Shown here piece after piece: positions 25,886-35,713 of a DNA stretch of 64,000 bases. The notes under the pieces were generated by a model, which had not been told where the DNA came from, searched no databases, and saw only the letters and a list, made by a program, of their open reading frames with translations. A program made the translations under genes and the position numbers. Each line of letters starts with the position of its first letter. Within the stretch, counting starts at the first letter, position 1. This DNA comes from Paraglaciecola arctica BSs20135 (lineage in GTDB: Bacteria; Pseudomonadota; Gammaproteobacteria; Enterobacterales; Alteromonadaceae): positions 31,124 to 95,123 of the forward strand of contig NZ_BAEO01000025.1 of the NCBI RefSeq assembly GCF_000314995.1, written 5' to 3'.

Positions 25886-27613
25886 TTAAAGCCCGTAAGA
25901 ATACTTCAGTAAGCTTAATACAATAGTCGAATAACACAGCGATATGGGTAAACCAAACTTGATAAAGTGTTTAAATCTATAGTTGCTGGCACTGAATACT
26001 AATAGATTGGTTTGGTAGCCATAAGGTGAGATAAAGCTGGCGCTGGCGGCGAAGGCAACCGCTAATGCGAAAGGCATAATTGGAACGCCTAGGGTTTGCA
26101 CCAGTCCATAGGCTAATGGGAACATTAACGCAGCTGCAGCGTTATTAGTGACTAGCTCGGTGAGTATTAAAGTTAGAACATAGACCAATACTAGTGCCCA
26201 TATGGGGCTGACACTACTGGCCCATGGGCCAATCAATTGCATAATCTGGGTTATTACTCCTGACTTTTCAAGGGCGGTAGCTAGGCTTAGAGCGCCGACT
26301 ATCACCACTATTAGATTAATCGGGATATTGCGCTTAATTTCGTTGTTTGAAGTCACCCCACCTATAACCAGTATGGCCATAAAAAACAGTAAACCCGTGG
26401 TAAGGTTTAAAACTGAAGTTGCAGCTAAGGCTATTGTGAGTAAAAATCCACCTAGTGTGAGCCATTCTTGAAGACGACTCAGTTTTGTTTCCACCTTTTT
26501 TTCCGACAGAATAAAAAAGTTTTTGGTGAGGTTATGCCTCTGCATAAAGTCTGGGCCAGTAGCCAGTAATAAAAAATCCCCTGACTGCAGCTTTATTTCG
26601 CCTAGTTTGCCAGATAATGATTCTCCGTCGCGTCTTATGGCCACTACAGCGGCATCAAATAGCGCTCTAAAGCCTAGGGCTTTGAGGGATTTTCCGATGA
26701 TTTGTGCACGATTTGAAATAATCACTTCAGTAAGGTTTTCGCGCAACAGACCATTGGACTCAGCAAAGAGTTTTAAACCTTTAATATGGCTTAAGTTGCC
26801 AACATGTTGAATATTGCCAGAAAATATTAATTTATCGCCAGATTGAATAACTACTTCGGGGGTAACTGGGGTGATAAGTTTTCCGTCACGAGCGATTTCA
26901 ATTAAAAATAATTCAGGTAAATTTCTGAGATGATTTTCTTCGACACTTTTACCAATTAACTCACAGTCTTGTTCCACGTCAGCTTCGATAAAGTAGCTTT
27001 TATATTCAGTGTTTTTATTGGCAATTGCTGGCAATAAAGGGGTCATCAAAAACATCAATAAACCACAACTTAAACCAGCCACTAGGCCGTAGAGTGTAAA
27101 ATCCCAAAAATTGAAACCCGGATGACCATGTTCAATTAAAAAGCTATCAACAATTAAGTTGGTTGACGTACCGATTAAGGTAACTGTGCCGCCTAAAATC
27201 GCTGAATATGACAAGGGGATCAGTAATCGCGAGGCATGGTGATATTGATTTTGTTTCACCGGACCAATCAAACTTGCCACTACTGCTGTGTTATTCAAAA
27301 GCGCAGAAGAGAAAAAAGTTAAACCAAATAACCGCCAATAACTAGCGTTAAAACTTGCGGTGACTAATGTTCTGCCTAAACGTTTGATTAATGCAGTTTT
27401 ATCTACGGCTGAACTAACTAACAGTAGTAATACAAGAGTGATTAAACCTTGGTTGGTGAAGTTGTTAAAAACGTCACCAATCACCAGCTGCTGGCTAGCG
27501 ATCAAGGCTAAAAGAGAGCTTGAAAAAATGAAAGACGGGCGCTTGTCAGTGACAACAAGCGCCAAAATAGTACCGGCAAAAATAGCTAAAACCAGATACT
27601 GATTAATGTCCAT
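25886..27613 (-). CDS. SLC13/DASS-family transporter with TrkA-C domains, probable sulfate permease
   Basis: 575 residues: an N-terminal membrane half (about 1-190), two cytoplasmic TrkA-C/RCK_C domains (about 200-370: EADVEQDCELIGKSVEEN and VIISNRAQIIGKSLKALG), then a second membrane half. The family signature LIGTSTNLIVDSFLIE is present. It is the last gene of the sulfate-assimilation operon, 23 bp after cysN, which points to sulfate (or thiosulfate) as the substrate with Na+ or H+ coupling. It would take the place of a CysTWA importer. Confidence 0.87.
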   Translation of the reverse strand: MDINQYLVLAIFAGTILALVVTDKRPSFIFSSSLLALIASQQLVIGDVFNNFTNQGLITLVLLLLVSSAVDKTALIKRLGRTLVTASFNASYWRLFGLTFFSSALLNNTAVVASLIGPVKQNQYHHASRLLIPLSYSAILGGTVTLIGTSTNLIVDSFLIEHGHPGFNFWDFTLYGLVAGLSCGLLMFLMTPLLPAIANKNTEYKSYFIEADVEQDCELIGKSVEENHLRNLPELFLIEIARDGKLITPVTPEVVIQSGDKLIFSGNIQHVGNLSHIKGLKLFAESNGLLRENLTEVIISNRAQIIGKSLKALGFRALFDAAVVAIRRDGESLSGKLGEIKLQSGDFLLLATGPDFMQRHNLTKNFFILSEKKVETKLSRLQEWLTLGGFLLTIALAATSVLNLTTGLLFFMAILVIGGVTSNNEIKRNIPINLIVVIVGALSLATALEKSGVITQIMQLIGPWASSVSPIWALVLVYVLTLILTELVTNNAAAALMFPLAYGLVQTLGVPIMPFALAVAFAASASFISPYGYQTNLLVFSASNYRFKHFIKFGLPISLCYSTIVLSLLKYSYGL

Positions 27614-27636
27614 ATTTTGTTATTCTTTCTAGTTGA

Positions 27637-29043
27637 TTACAGTTTACGAATATCAGTGGCATTCCAATGAGGGAAATGTTTTCTAACTAAGTCATTAAAC
27701 TCTAATTCAAATTCAGAAAATTTGCCTGCACCAGTATCTTCAGCTACGTCTATGATCATGCCAGCACCCACAGTCCCATTAGTAACCCTATCAATGATGA
27801 TAAAGGCACCTGTGGCACGGTTTTTCTTGTAGGGGTCGCAAGCAACTGGTTGAGTTAACTTGATTTTGCCTACAGCGATTTCATTTAGCGCCAGACGTAC
27901 AGTATCTTTATGTTCTAAAGAGTTCACATCAATTTGATATTCCACATCTGTGATACTACCTGGGACAAATTTAGTCGCAAACTTAAAACCATATTGCTTA
28001 TTAGGCATCATTGGCTCTTCATCCATCCACACTAAATTTGTTCTATAAGTGTTGCTATGCAAAGGTAGGTTGTCACTTTTAACTATCATGTCGCCACGAG
28101 AAATATCAATTTCATCTTCTAATGTGATAGTGGTAGTAAGAGGTGCAAAGGCAATCTCTTGCTCACCCTCAAAATTAACTAAGGCTTTAACTCTAGACTG
28201 CTTACCCGAGGGTAGGGCAGTAATCTTATCGCCTGGCTTTATCTGACCAGATACCACTGTACCTGCAAAACCTCGGAAGTTTAGATTGGGTCGGGTGACG
28301 TATTGCACTGGGAAACGGAAATCGTCTGCGTTGATATCATCATTAATTTCTACGTTTTCTAGCATAGTCATCAAAGTTTCACCCTTATACCAAGGTGTGT
28401 TTTCGCTAACGTTGACGACATTGTCACCATCTAAGGCCGACAAGGGGATAAACTGAATATCTGGAATTTCTAATTGTTTAGAAAATTCTAAATATTCTGC
28501 TTTTATTTCTTCGTAAACTGTTTCGCTATAGTCTTTTAAGTCCATTTTGTTAACCGCAACTATCACGTGTTTGATGCCTAACAAAGACACTAAAAATGAA
28601 TGACGACGGGTTTGGGTCTTGACCCCCGCGCGAGCATCAATAAGTATGATGGCTACATCACAATTAGACGCACCTGTCACCATATTGCGGGTGTATTGCT
28701 CGTGTCCGGGAGTATCAGCGATGATAAATTTACGTTTGTCTGTGGAGTAATAACGGTAGGCCACATCGATTGTGATGCCTTGCTCTCGTTCAGATTGTAA
28801 ACCATCTACTAATAATGCCAAATCCACTTTGTCGCCAGTAGTACCGCTTTTTTTACTGTCTTTGGTGATAGCGGCAAGTTGATCTTCAAAAATCATTTTT
28901 GAGTCGTGTAACAAACGGCCTATTAAGGTGCTTTTACCGTCATCAACGCTGCCACAGGTTAAAAATCGCAACATGTCTTTCTTTTCATGTTGATCTAGAT
29001 AGCCCAAAATATCGGACTGTAATAATGTATTTTCGCTATTCAT
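27637..29043 (-). CDS. cysN: Sulfate adenylyltransferase subunit 1 (GTPase)
   Basis: 468 residues from the ATG at 29043; a TTG three codons upstream lies within the previous gene. EF-Tu-like GTPase: P-loop GSVDDGKST (31-39), [16 protein letters not shown]. It uses GTP hydrolysis to drive CysD formation of adenosine 5'-phosphosulfate from sulfate and ATP. The C terminus ends after the beta-barrel domains with no fused APS kinase, so CysC is separate here. It is unusual that cysN is parted from cysD by cysC and cysQ. Shine-Dalgarno GGTGAG. Confidence 0.95.
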   Translation of the reverse strand: MNSENTLLQSDILGYLDQHEKKDMLRFLTCGSVDDGKSTLIGRLLHDSKMIFEDQLAAITKDSKKSGTTGDKVDLALLVDGLQSEREQGITIDVAYRYYSTDKRKFIIADTPGHEQYTRNMVTGASNCDVAIILIDARAGVKTQTRRHSFLVSLLGIKHVIVAVNKMDLKDYSETVYEEIKAEYLEFSKQLEIPDIQFIPLSALDGDNVVNVSENTPWYKGETLMTMLENVEINDDINADDFRFPVQYVTRPNLNFRGFAGTVVSGQIKPGDKITALPSGKQSRVKALVNFEGEQEIAFAPLTTTITLEDEIDISRGDMIVKSDNLPLHSNTYRTNLVWMDEEPMMPNKQYGFKFATKFVPGSITDVEYQIDVNSLEHKDTVRLALNEIAVGKIKLTQPVACDPYKKNRATGAFIIIDRVTNGTVGAGMIIDVAEDTGAGKFSEFELEFNDLVRKHFPHWNATDIRKL

Positions 29044-29045
29044 AA

Positions 29046-29834
29046 TTAGCAACTCACCAAAAAATAAGGATTTAAAACGGATTCTTTTTGATTGTATCTA
29101 AGAGGTGCAGCATCTGCTTTTAGCGCATCAGTTGCATCTTCAATGATTGTTACCTTGCCGCCCGCGGCTTCTACGACAGCTTGCGCAGCGCCGGTATCCC
29201 ATTCACATGTTGGGCCTAAGCGTGGATAAAGATGCGCGGCACCTTCTGCGACTAGACATAACTTAAGTGAGCTACCCATAGCAACCAACTCAGTTTCGCC
29301 TTCTAAGGAGTCAAGTAAGGCTTGTATCTCCGGGCTTTGATGGGAGCGGCTACCCACTATTTTCCAGGTTTCGCCTTTTATCCTAGCTTTGGGAGTGATA
29401 TCTGCTTTTTTACCTGCAGTGATCTTAAACGCCCCTTTACCTAAAACGCCTACATAGGTTTGTGCTAAAACGGGGGCATACACCACACCAAAAACTGGTA
29501 CGCCGTCTTTAATTAGTGCGATATTTACTGTGAATTCACCGTTTTTCTTAATGAATTCTTTGGTACCGTCAAGGGGGTCAACTAACCAATAGGTATCCCA
29601 GCTGTTACGTTCTTGCCATGAAATATCTGCGGACTCTTCAGACAAAATAGGAAAATCAGACACTTTGCTTAAGCCATCTACAATACAATTGTGGGCAGCT
29701 AAATCGGCTTCAGTTAGAGGGCTTGCATCTGACTTTTCATAGATAGCAAAATCCTTCTGATAGATATCCATGATTTTATCACCCGCTAGGTGACTGATAT
29801 CGATGATACTTTGAATAAGTTGTTCGGTTAACAT
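29046..29834 (-). CDS. cysQ: 3'(2'),5'-bisphosphate nucleotidase CysQ
   Basis: 262 residues of the inositol-monophosphatase superfamily. Metal-binding motifs: Glu66 in LSEES, the DPLDGTKEF signature at 86-94 and the C-terminal WDTGAAQAV. It removes the 3' phosphate of PAP, the by-product left when PAPS donates its sulfate or is reduced, and so relieves product inhibition. The gene overlaps the start/stop of cysC by one base and sits just before cysN, so it is within the same transcript. Presence in the operon suits active PAPS use. Confidence 0.92.
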   Translation of the reverse strand: MLTEQLIQSIIDISHLAGDKIMDIYQKDFAIYEKSDASPLTEADLAAHNCIVDGLSKVSDFPILSEESADISWQERNSWDTYWLVDPLDGTKEFIKKNGEFTVNIALIKDGVPVFGVVYAPVLAQTYVGVLGKGAFKITAGKKADITPKARIKGETWKIVGSRSHQSPEIQALLDSLEGETELVAMGSSLKLCLVAEGAAHLYPRLGPTCEWDTGAAQAVVEAAGGKVTIIEDATDALKADAAPLRYNQKESVLNPYFLVSC

Positions 29835-30430
29835 TAAGCCACAATTCCTTTTTGTTTTAATAAATCAAAAAGGTGTTCTGCAGACTGTTCAGCCGTTTGC
29901 CCTGAAAATGCTAAAGTGATTTCTGCATTTTCTGGTGCTTCGTAAGGTGAATCTATACCAGTAAAGTCTTTAATGTCGCCTTGCCTGGCTTTTTGATATA
30001 GCCCTTTAGGATCTCGTTTTTCACATTCTTCTATAGGTGTATCAACAAATATTTCGACAAATTCGCCATCTGCTAATAAATTACGGCAAAAGTCTCTTTC
30101 AGTTTTAAAAGGTGAGATAAAAGCTGTTAGCACTATTATGCCTGCATCAACAAAGAGTTTAGATACTTCACCAATACGTCTGATGTTTTCGACTCTGTCT
30201 TTATCACTAAAGGTTAAATCACCACATAAGCCATGACGCACGTTATCGCCATCTAACAAATAAGTATGTTTGCCGTGCTCAGCTAATTTTTTTTCTAACA
30301 AATTCGCAATAGTAGATTTACCTGAACCGCTCAAGCCGGTTAGCCATAACACACAAGATTTCTGCTTTTTTGCTTCAGCCCTGCGAGCTTTATCCACATC
30401 ATGCTGATGCCACACTATATTAGTCGCCAT
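29834..30430 (-). CDS. cysC: Adenylylsulfate kinase
   Basis: 198 residues, standalone APS kinase. P-loop GLSGSGKST (32-40), the catalytic-serine region [11 protein letters not shown] and the substrate loop [19 protein letters not shown]. Phosphorylates APS at the 3' position to give PAPS. One-base overlaps with cysD upstream and cysQ downstream indicate tight translational coupling. PAPS may go to reductive assimilation (cysH not in this window) or to sulfotransferases such as the one at 9.9 kb. Confidence 0.95.
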   Translation of the reverse strand: MATNIVWHQHDVDKARRAEAKKQKSCVLWLTGLSGSGKSTIANLLEKKLAEHGKHTYLLDGDNVRHGLCGDLTFSDKDRVENIRRIGEVSKLFVDAGIIVLTAFISPFKTERDFCRNLLADGEFVEIFVDTPIEECEKRDPKGLYQKARQGDIKDFTGIDSPYEAPENAEITLAFSGQTAEQSAEHLFDLLKQKGIVA

Positions 30431-31344
30431 TAGAAATACCCCTCCATTTTTTTCTTCTCCATTGAGCCTGAAGAATCATGGTCAATGACTCTGCCTTGGC
30501 GCTCTGAAGTTTTGGTCAATAACATTTCTTGAATAACTTCTGGCAAAGTAGCGGCTGTTGACTCTACTGCGCCGGTTAGTGGGTAACACCCTAAGGTTCT
30601 AAAACGCACTGAACGCATTTCAGGTGTTTCGCCTTCTTCCAATGGCATACGGTCATCGTCGACCATAAAGAACACGCCGTCGCGTTTAACCACAGGGCGG
30701 GGTTTGGCTAAATACAGTGATGGAATTTCGATGTTTTCCATATAAATATATTGCCAAATATCTAGCTCAGTCCAGTTGGACATTGGGAATACACGAATAC
30801 TCTCGCCTTTATTAATTTGTGCGTTGTAGACGTTCCATAATTCAGGACGTTGATTTTTAGGATCCCATCTGTGATTTTCGTCACGGAAAGAATAAACCCG
30901 TTCTTTGGCCCGAGATTTTTCTTCGTCACGCCTTGCTCCACCAAAAGCTGCATCGAATTTATAGTGATTCAGTGCTTGTTTTAAGCCTTGGGTTTTCATG
31001 ATGTCTGTATGTTTAGAGCTACCATGACTGAATGGCCCAACATTCATTTTTAAACCTTCAGGGTTAATATGTACCAGCAGATTAAGATCATGTTTTTTGG
31101 CCATCTCATCCCGAAATGTAATCATTTCATGGAATTTCCAAGTGGTATCTACGTGTAACAATGGAAAAGGAATTTTACCTGGAGCAAAGGCTTTACGTGC
31201 TAGATGTAATAACACTGAAGAATCTTTACCGACAGAATACAGCATCACTGGGTTGTCGAATTCAGCCGCCACTTCACGGAAAATATGAATGCTTTCCGCT
31301 TCAAGTTGTTTTAAGTGGGACACAGTAGGGATCGAGTTAGACAT
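30430..31344 (-). CDS. cysD: Sulfate adenylyltransferase subunit 2
   Basis: 304 residues from the ATG at 31344, the usual length for CysD; an upstream in-frame start at 31359 adds five residues. ATP pyrophosphatase PP-loop SVGKDS (37-42). [20 protein letters not shown] and [13 protein letters not shown] are highly conserved CysD segments. It works with CysN to make APS. First gene of the operon. The promoter must lie in the 127 bp between its start and the miniature element at 31472-31731. Confidence 0.95.
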   Translation of the reverse strand: MSNSIPTVSHLKQLEAESIHIFREVAAEFDNPVMLYSVGKDSSVLLHLARKAFAPGKIPFPLLHVDTTWKFHEMITFRDEMAKKHDLNLLVHINPEGLKMNVGPFSHGSSKHTDIMKTQGLKQALNHYKFDAAFGGARRDEEKSRAKERVYSFRDENHRWDPKNQRPELWNVYNAQINKGESIRVFPMSNWTELDIWQYIYMENIEIPSLYLAKPRPVVKRDGVFFMVDDDRMPLEEGETPEMRSVRFRTLGCYPLTGAVESTAATLPEVIQEMLLTKTSERQGRVIDHDSSGSMEKKKMEGYF

Positions 31345-31471
31345 GGCTTTCTCACGCAAAGTTGGTTGTTTATATTAAATAGTTCTATACCTAGAACAAT
31401 AACAAAAATCGACTGTGAGCTGTATTCTTATTTGTGCTATCACAGTCTTAAATGACCTGAAGAAACACATA

Positions 31472-31731
31472 ATATCATTAAGCATCAATATTCGTCCTCT
31501 CAGCGAGATTTATAGATGCGTAATCTTGGCATTTGAATGCGCTAATATGGTTCTATTTCAAATTCACGCAACGCAGAGTGGGTTTCTTTAAACCTCGTCC
31601 TTTGGAAAAGTTGCAACCGATTGTGTACTGCGCTGTCGCTACTTGAAAGGGGAATGCCATTCAAGTAACGACGCCTAGTCCAAATCCGCTTAGGACTTTC
31701 TGAGTGCGCTATTATTTATGCTGATTGGTAT
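31472..31731. mobile_element. Miniature inverted-repeat element, copy 2 (260 bp)
   Basis: Shares the order of conserved blocks with copy 1 at 7373-7636: CTCTCAGCGAGATTT, a TTGAATG block, TTC-ACGCAACGCAGAGT, CTACTTGAAAGGG, GCCATTC and TTTCTGAGTG. The right end (minus strand, ATACCAATCAGCATAAATAA) is nearly identical to the left end of copy 1. The left end here is more decayed (ATATCATTAAGCAT). Overall the copies are clearly diverged. It lies 6 bp from the putP stop codon and upstream of cysD, so it may affect termination or promoter context. No transposase. Confidence 0.72.
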
Positions 31732-31737
31732 AGGCAA

Positions 31738-33252
31738 CTAATCAAGTTGCTTTAATGAAAGTTGCACTCTGTCGAATGTGTCTGTTACTAGTTTATCATC
31801 TTGGGTACCCAATAAACTGACAACAATAATGGTAATGCTAGAAACCAAGAAGCCCGGGACAATTTCGTAAATCCAAACATTCAACAATTGGCCGTTTATG
31901 GTGATAGGGGCGTAAATCCAAACTAATACCGTAATTGCCCCTGACAACATGCCTAATATTGCAGCTAATTTTGTCATTTTTTTCCAGACTAAGCTGATCA
32001 GCACCAAAGGACCAAAAGCAGCGCCAAATCCAGCCCAAGCATTACTCACTAAGTCAAGAATAGTGCTTTCACGATCATAGGCTAAGTAAATGGCGACTAA
32101 CGCCACTAATACCACTGATACTCTTCCAGCTGTGACTAATTCTTTCTGACTGGCATCCTTACGTAAAAATGCTTGATAAAAATCACCTGTCAAAGAGCTT
32201 GAAGTGACCAAAAGTTGTGAAGAAATAGTACTCATAATTGCCGCTAAAATAGCACCCAATAAAAAACCACTAATTAAAGGATGAAAAAGTATTTGTGACA
32301 GGTAAATAAAGATGGTTTCTGGATCTTGCATATTACCTTGGTTTTTTGTCACGTAGGCAAGACCCAATATTCCGGTGGCAAGAGCACCAGTAATAGAGAC
32401 CAACATCCAACTAATACCTATTCTGCGAGCCATTTTGATATCTTTTACTGAACGGATCGCCATAAAACGTACAATGATATGGGGTTGACCAAAATAACCT
32501 AAGCCCCAAGACAATAACGATATTATGCCAATAACCGACATGGTTTCCCCAGTGGAAGCGTTAACAAAAAAATCTAGATAATCCCCATCATAGGTCGCCA
32601 GTTGCGTAGCCGCACCGCTGAAGCCACCTAGGTCAAATAACACCACTACTGGCACTAGTATCAAAGATACAAACATAATACAGCCTTGCACAAAGTCAGT
32701 AATACTGACCGCCATAAAGCCACCTAGTAGGGTATAGGCGACTACCACTCCAGCTGTAACATACAAGCCCATTTCATAACTTAAGCCAAATGAAGATTCA
32801 AATAATTTACCACCGGCTACTACGCCAGACGAAGTATACAAGGTGAAAAAAATCACAATCACAACAGAAGAAATCAGCCTTAAGCTATGGCTGGTATCAT
32901 TAAAGCGATTTGCAAAATAATCAGGGATCGTCAGCGCATTTTTTGCCAGTTCGGTATAAACACGTAGACGAGGAGCAACCCATAAATAATTTAGATAAGC
33001 TCCAATTGCTAAACCTACAGCAATCCAAGCACTCGAAAGCCCAGATACATACATAGCACCAGGTAAGCCCATTAACATCCAACCGCTCATGTCCGACGCA
33101 CCAGCAGAAAGGGCTGTGACCTTAGGGCTTAAGCTTCGACCACCCAACATATAACCTTCAACGTCAGTGCTGGATTGTTTAAACGAATACAAACCAATGC
33201 CTAGCATGACCAAAAAATATAGGCCAAGGGATACAAAAGTGTAGGGGTCCAT
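31738..33252 (-). CDS. putP: Sodium/proline symporter
   Basis: 504 residues, SSS family with about 13 transmembrane segments. Conserved PutP stretches: MLGGRSLSPKVTALSAGASDMSGWMLMGLPG, the substrate helix LLSWGLGYFGQPHIIVRFMAIRS, and FGAAFGPLVLISLVWK. The Asp in ASDMSG (Asp55 in E. coli PutP) is kept. Good Shine-Dalgarno (AAGGAAA). Monocistronic by context. No putA is in the window. The uptake of proline, and possibly hydroxyproline released by the peptidase, is plausible, the latter being inference. Confidence 0.92.
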   Translation of the reverse strand: MDPYTFVSLGLYFLVMLGIGLYSFKQSSTDVEGYMLGGRSLSPKVTALSAGASDMSGWMLMGLPGAMYVSGLSSAWIAVGLAIGAYLNYLWVAPRLRVYTELAKNALTIPDYFANRFNDTSHSLRLISSVVIVIFFTLYTSSGVVAGGKLFESSFGLSYEMGLYVTAGVVVAYTLLGGFMAVSITDFVQGCIMFVSLILVPVVVLFDLGGFSGAATQLATYDGDYLDFFVNASTGETMSVIGIISLLSWGLGYFGQPHIIVRFMAIRSVKDIKMARRIGISWMLVSITGALATGILGLAYVTKNQGNMQDPETIFIYLSQILFHPLISGFLLGAILAAIMSTISSQLLVTSSSLTGDFYQAFLRKDASQKELVTAGRVSVVLVALVAIYLAYDRESTILDLVSNAWAGFGAAFGPLVLISLVWKKMTKLAAILGMLSGAITVLVWIYAPITINGQLLNVWIYEIVPGFLVSSITIIVVSLLGTQDDKLVTDTFDRVQLSLKQLD

Positions 33253-33352
33253 TGAAGTTTCCTTTGAAGTGGGGGAAATTAAGTATGACTTTTTTTATGT
33301 TATCATAGGCTAACACTGTCTGACTAATTCACCACTAATATCAAGTGCTTGT

Positions 33353-33790
33353 ATGTATCATAAAACCTTTGAAGAACTCACTAAAGATGAACTCTATGCC
33401 TTGGCAAAGCTGCGTCAGCAGGTATTTATTGTTGAACAAAATAGTATTTATTGTGACCTTGACGATTGTGATCAAGAGGCAATACATTACATGGAATGTG
33501 ATCCACAAGACCGCTTAATAGCCTATGCCCGATATAGAAAGGTCTCACAACTCGATGAAGTTAAAATAGAACGAGTGGTGTTGGCTGCGCAGGCTAGGGG
33601 GCTTGGCTTGGGTAAATCTTTGATTGTCACTATGCTTCAGGATATTCAGCTTGAATACCCAGTAGCGAAAATCACTTTGTCTTCACAAATTGATGCCAGT
33701 GAGTTTTATCAGCGATTGGGATTTGTTGAGTTTGGTGAGGTGTATGATGATGGTGGGATCATGCATGTTGGGATGGTTTATATGCCCTAG
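33353..33790 (+). CDS. GNAT family acetyltransferase, ElaA-like
   Basis: 145 residues. The start ELTKDELYALAKLRQQVFIVEQ is typical for ElaA, followed by DDCDQEAIHYMECD. The acetyl-CoA binding segment reads ARGLGLGKSLIVTML, matching the GNAT motif A (R/Q-x-x-G-x-G/A). C terminus FYQRLGFVEFGEVYDDGGIMHVGM is the usual ElaA ending. Substrate unknown. Divergent from putP across 100 bp. Confidence 0.85.
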   Translation: MYHKTFEELTKDELYALAKLRQQVFIVEQNSIYCDLDDCDQEAIHYMECDPQDRLIAYARYRKVSQLDEVKIERVVLAAQARGLGLGKSLIVTMLQDIQLEYPVAKITLSSQIDASEFYQRLGFVEFGEVYDDGGIMHVGMVYMP

Positions 33791-33806
33791 CGGGCACCAT
33801 GCATCT

Positions 33807-33850
33807 ATGCGCTGTCGCTTATCGCCATCCTTGGCTTTTTTCACACAGCC
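33807..33850 (+). repeat. Short dispersed intergenic repeat, third copy
   Basis: ATGCGCTGTCGCTTATCGCC followed by ATCC and TTGGC resembles the stretches starting at 493 and at 7839 (ATGCGCTGGCGCTTACTGCC). The similarity goes on to TTTTTCACACAG versus GTTTCTCACAGA. Three independent intergenic copies in 34 kb indicate a dispersed family. Confidence 0.5.
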
Positions 33851-33937
33851 TGAGCGATGAGCGGTCATACGATTAATACCTGCTGACTGTTTCAAAAACT
33901 GAATAAGCGGATGGTGACATCCACCTGTATATACCCG

Positions 33938-34106
33938 TCATTCCCGCGAAGGCGGGAACCTCCAACAACATCTGTGGATGGTAATAAAGTATCTTATTTC
34001 CAAAGTTAAAATTGATTGAAATACACTAATATCATACTGTTTTTAAACGATTAAAATTGGCTGCACGGTAAATGTTAGTGGGTTCCCTCCTCCGAGGGAA
34101 TGACGT
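33938..34106. repeat. Two facing REP-like units within a gene-free gap
   Basis: CGTCATTCCCGCGAAGGCGG at 33938-33957 continues with GAAC. Its counterpart on the opposite strand is CGTCATTCCCTCGGAGGAGG, around 34106 back to 34080. They are diverged copies in inverted orientation, about 120 bp apart. Each contains its own small dyad (CCCGC-GAAG-GCGGG in the first). The remaining gap sequence from 33851 to 34260 shows no gene. Confidence 0.6.
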
Positions 34107-34267
34107 GTAATATCTTCAATATCTGCGCCGTCAGCGAGGTGTAATATCTTAAAAATCCTCACCGTCTGTTTACTGCTAATTGGGATCGTTCACTGCGCGG
34201 TTCGACTATGATCGCTTCTGGCACTTAGTTTTCATTCAGGTAAGGTTTCATTCTACATTTCAATAAT

Positions 34268-34298
34268 AAAAAAATGCCTCCAACTGGAGGCATTTTTA
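34268..34298. terminator. Bidirectional rho-independent terminator
   Basis: ATGCCTCC-AACT-GGAGGCAT, a perfect 8-bp stem with tetraloop, flanked by seven A on the left and five T on the right. It lies between the ElaA-like gene (plus strand) and the DUF3379 gene (minus strand) and should serve both. Confidence 0.9.
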
Positions 34299-34318
34299 GT
34301 TTGAATTATTAGCAATAG

Positions 34319-35026
34319 TTAAGCCGAAAAATGGATTTTGCGTTTAAGTTGCTCTTTCACTCCCTGAATATTCGCACCTTCTTCACCAACCACTACAATA
34401 CTTGCTCGTTGGGCATCCATAGCTTGGCTTTGGTATCCCCGAGCGTAGGCTTCGCTTTTGGCATTGTGAGCATCGTCGTGAGGGATCACAAATACAGATA
34501 CTTTGCCGTTTTCTCCTTGCATTACCAGATGTAGACTTCTGACATTGTCGAAGTCACAAATACTGGCGTAGTACACTTGGCCTAACTCTTCTGTGAACTC
34601 ACCACCAAACTGCGCCAATTTGGCATTCACTTGTTGTAGTGAGACATTGTTTTGAGCTTCTAGGGCATAACTGCCTTCTTGATATACATGAGCTATAGCT
34701 TGATCGGCTATATTCAAGAGATTATGTTGCTGCCACATGGTAAAACTCACGCCCACCACAAAAGCTACCGACGCAGCCATAGCGAGCTGTATACGATTAC
34801 GTACTTTACTGGCCCTATGTGATTGCATAGTTTGGCGTAAAATTAATTTGTGCACTAAGTCATCTGGTACTTTTACCTGACTGGCTAGTTGCATGCTTTT
34901 ATCGAGCTGTTTAAGTTCCTTATGGAACTCTTGCTTTTTAGGATCATCGTTAATGGCTGCCAGTACCCGTTCATCATTACAATTAGGGTCAGCATATAAG
35001 GTACGACGAAACTCTAACTCATCCAT
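34319..35026 (-). CDS. DUF3379 protein, probable anti-sigma factor
   Basis: 235 residues from the ATG at 35026 (MDELEFRRTLYADPNC). A longer frame to 35047 overlaps the sigma gene further and adds residues atypical of the family. One transmembrane segment at about 85-103 (IQLAMAASVAFVVGVSFTMW) separates a cytoplasmic part (likely sigma-binding) from a periplasmic part (LGQVYYASICDFDNVRSLHLV). It overlaps the sigma factor's 3' end by 8 bp, the typical sigma/anti-sigma layout. The anti-sigma role is inferred from topology and pairing. Confidence 0.8.
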   Translation of the reverse strand: MDELEFRRTLYADPNCNDERVLAAINDDPKKQEFHKELKQLDKSMQLASQVKVPDDLVHKLILRQTMQSHRASKVRNRIQLAMAASVAFVVGVSFTMWQQHNLLNIADQAIAHVYQEGSYALEAQNNVSLQQVNAKLAQFGGEFTEELGQVYYASICDFDNVRSLHLVMQGENGKVSVFVIPHDDAHNAKSEAYARGYQSQAMDAQRASIVVVGEEGANIQGVKEQLKRKIHFSA

Positions 35027-35576
35027 TTTCACGCCCCCTGTTAACATTGGCTTTTTCTAAGGCTTCTTTAACCTGATTACGCGCTCTAAATAATCGCGTC
35101 ATCACGGTATTTTTGTTTAAATCAAGCTGCTCGGCAATCTCATCACCGCTATAGCCAAATATTATCTGCAACATTAGTGGTTCTCTGTACTCTTCACTTA
35201 ACGACCCCATGACGGCGCGAAGTTCTCTATGTTCAATTTCAACTTCATTGGACAATTGGTCATCAATCACCGACACATCATCTATGTCAACTAAATCAAA
35301 TTGTTTGCGCTCAAATCGCCTAGCATTTTCTCTTCGCAATATAGTAATCAACCAAGACTTCGCCGCTTTTTCATCTTTAAGTGAATCTAAAGATTTCCAG
35401 GCGCGAAGAAAAGTCTCCTGCACTATGTCCTCAGCTACTGTTTTGTTTTTCACAAGCCAGCATGCATAACGGAATATGTCAGTATGAAGAGCTAGCACTA
35501 ACACTTCATATCGTTTTTGTTTATTTGCCATGTCACTAGAGACCGAGGCTTGACTATTTTGCTTTCGCGAAAACAT
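35019..35576 (-). CDS. ECF RNA polymerase sigma factor
   Basis: 185 residues (170 if started at the ATG at 35531). Region 2: HTDIFRYACWLVKNKTVAEDIVQETFLRAWKSL. Region 4: LSEEYREPLMLQIIFGYSGDEIAEQLDLNKNTVMTRLFRARNQ. Region 3 is absent, as in all ECF factors. It directs transcription of an unknown regulon, probably in response to a signal read by the DUF3379 partner. The start at 35576 lacks a clear Shine-Dalgarno in my reading, so the shorter start remains possible. Confidence 0.88.
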   Translation of the reverse strand: MFSRKQNSQASVSSDMANKQKRYEVLVLALHTDIFRYACWLVKNKTVAEDIVQETFLRAWKSLDSLKDEKAAKSWLITILRRENARRFERKQFDLVDIDDVSVIDDQLSNEVEIEHRELRAVMGSLSEEYREPLMLQIIFGYSGDEIAEQLDLNKNTVMTRLFRARNQVKEALEKANVNRGRENG

Positions 35577-35630
35577 TTAAAATTCCATCGTAGTTTTGGC
35601 TAGTGTGTTATTGCGTAACCAAAAGCGCTT

Positions 35631-35668
35631 TACTGAGAGCTAAAAGTGTCGATTTTTGGCTCTCAGTA
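35631..35668. repeat. Inverted repeat between the BatD end and the sigma gene
   Basis: TACTGAGAGC (35631-35640) pairs with GCTCTCAGTA (35659-35668), a perfect 10-bp stem. A-rich and T-rich inner flanks can extend it. No T tract follows on the minus strand, so it is not a classical terminator for the Bat operon. It may be a regulatory or mRNA-processing structure 55 bp upstream of the sigma gene. Confidence 0.5.
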
Positions 35669-35713
35669 GGGAAGCATAAAGACAAAAACTAGCCGTTGTA
35701 TGCTGCTGAATTT

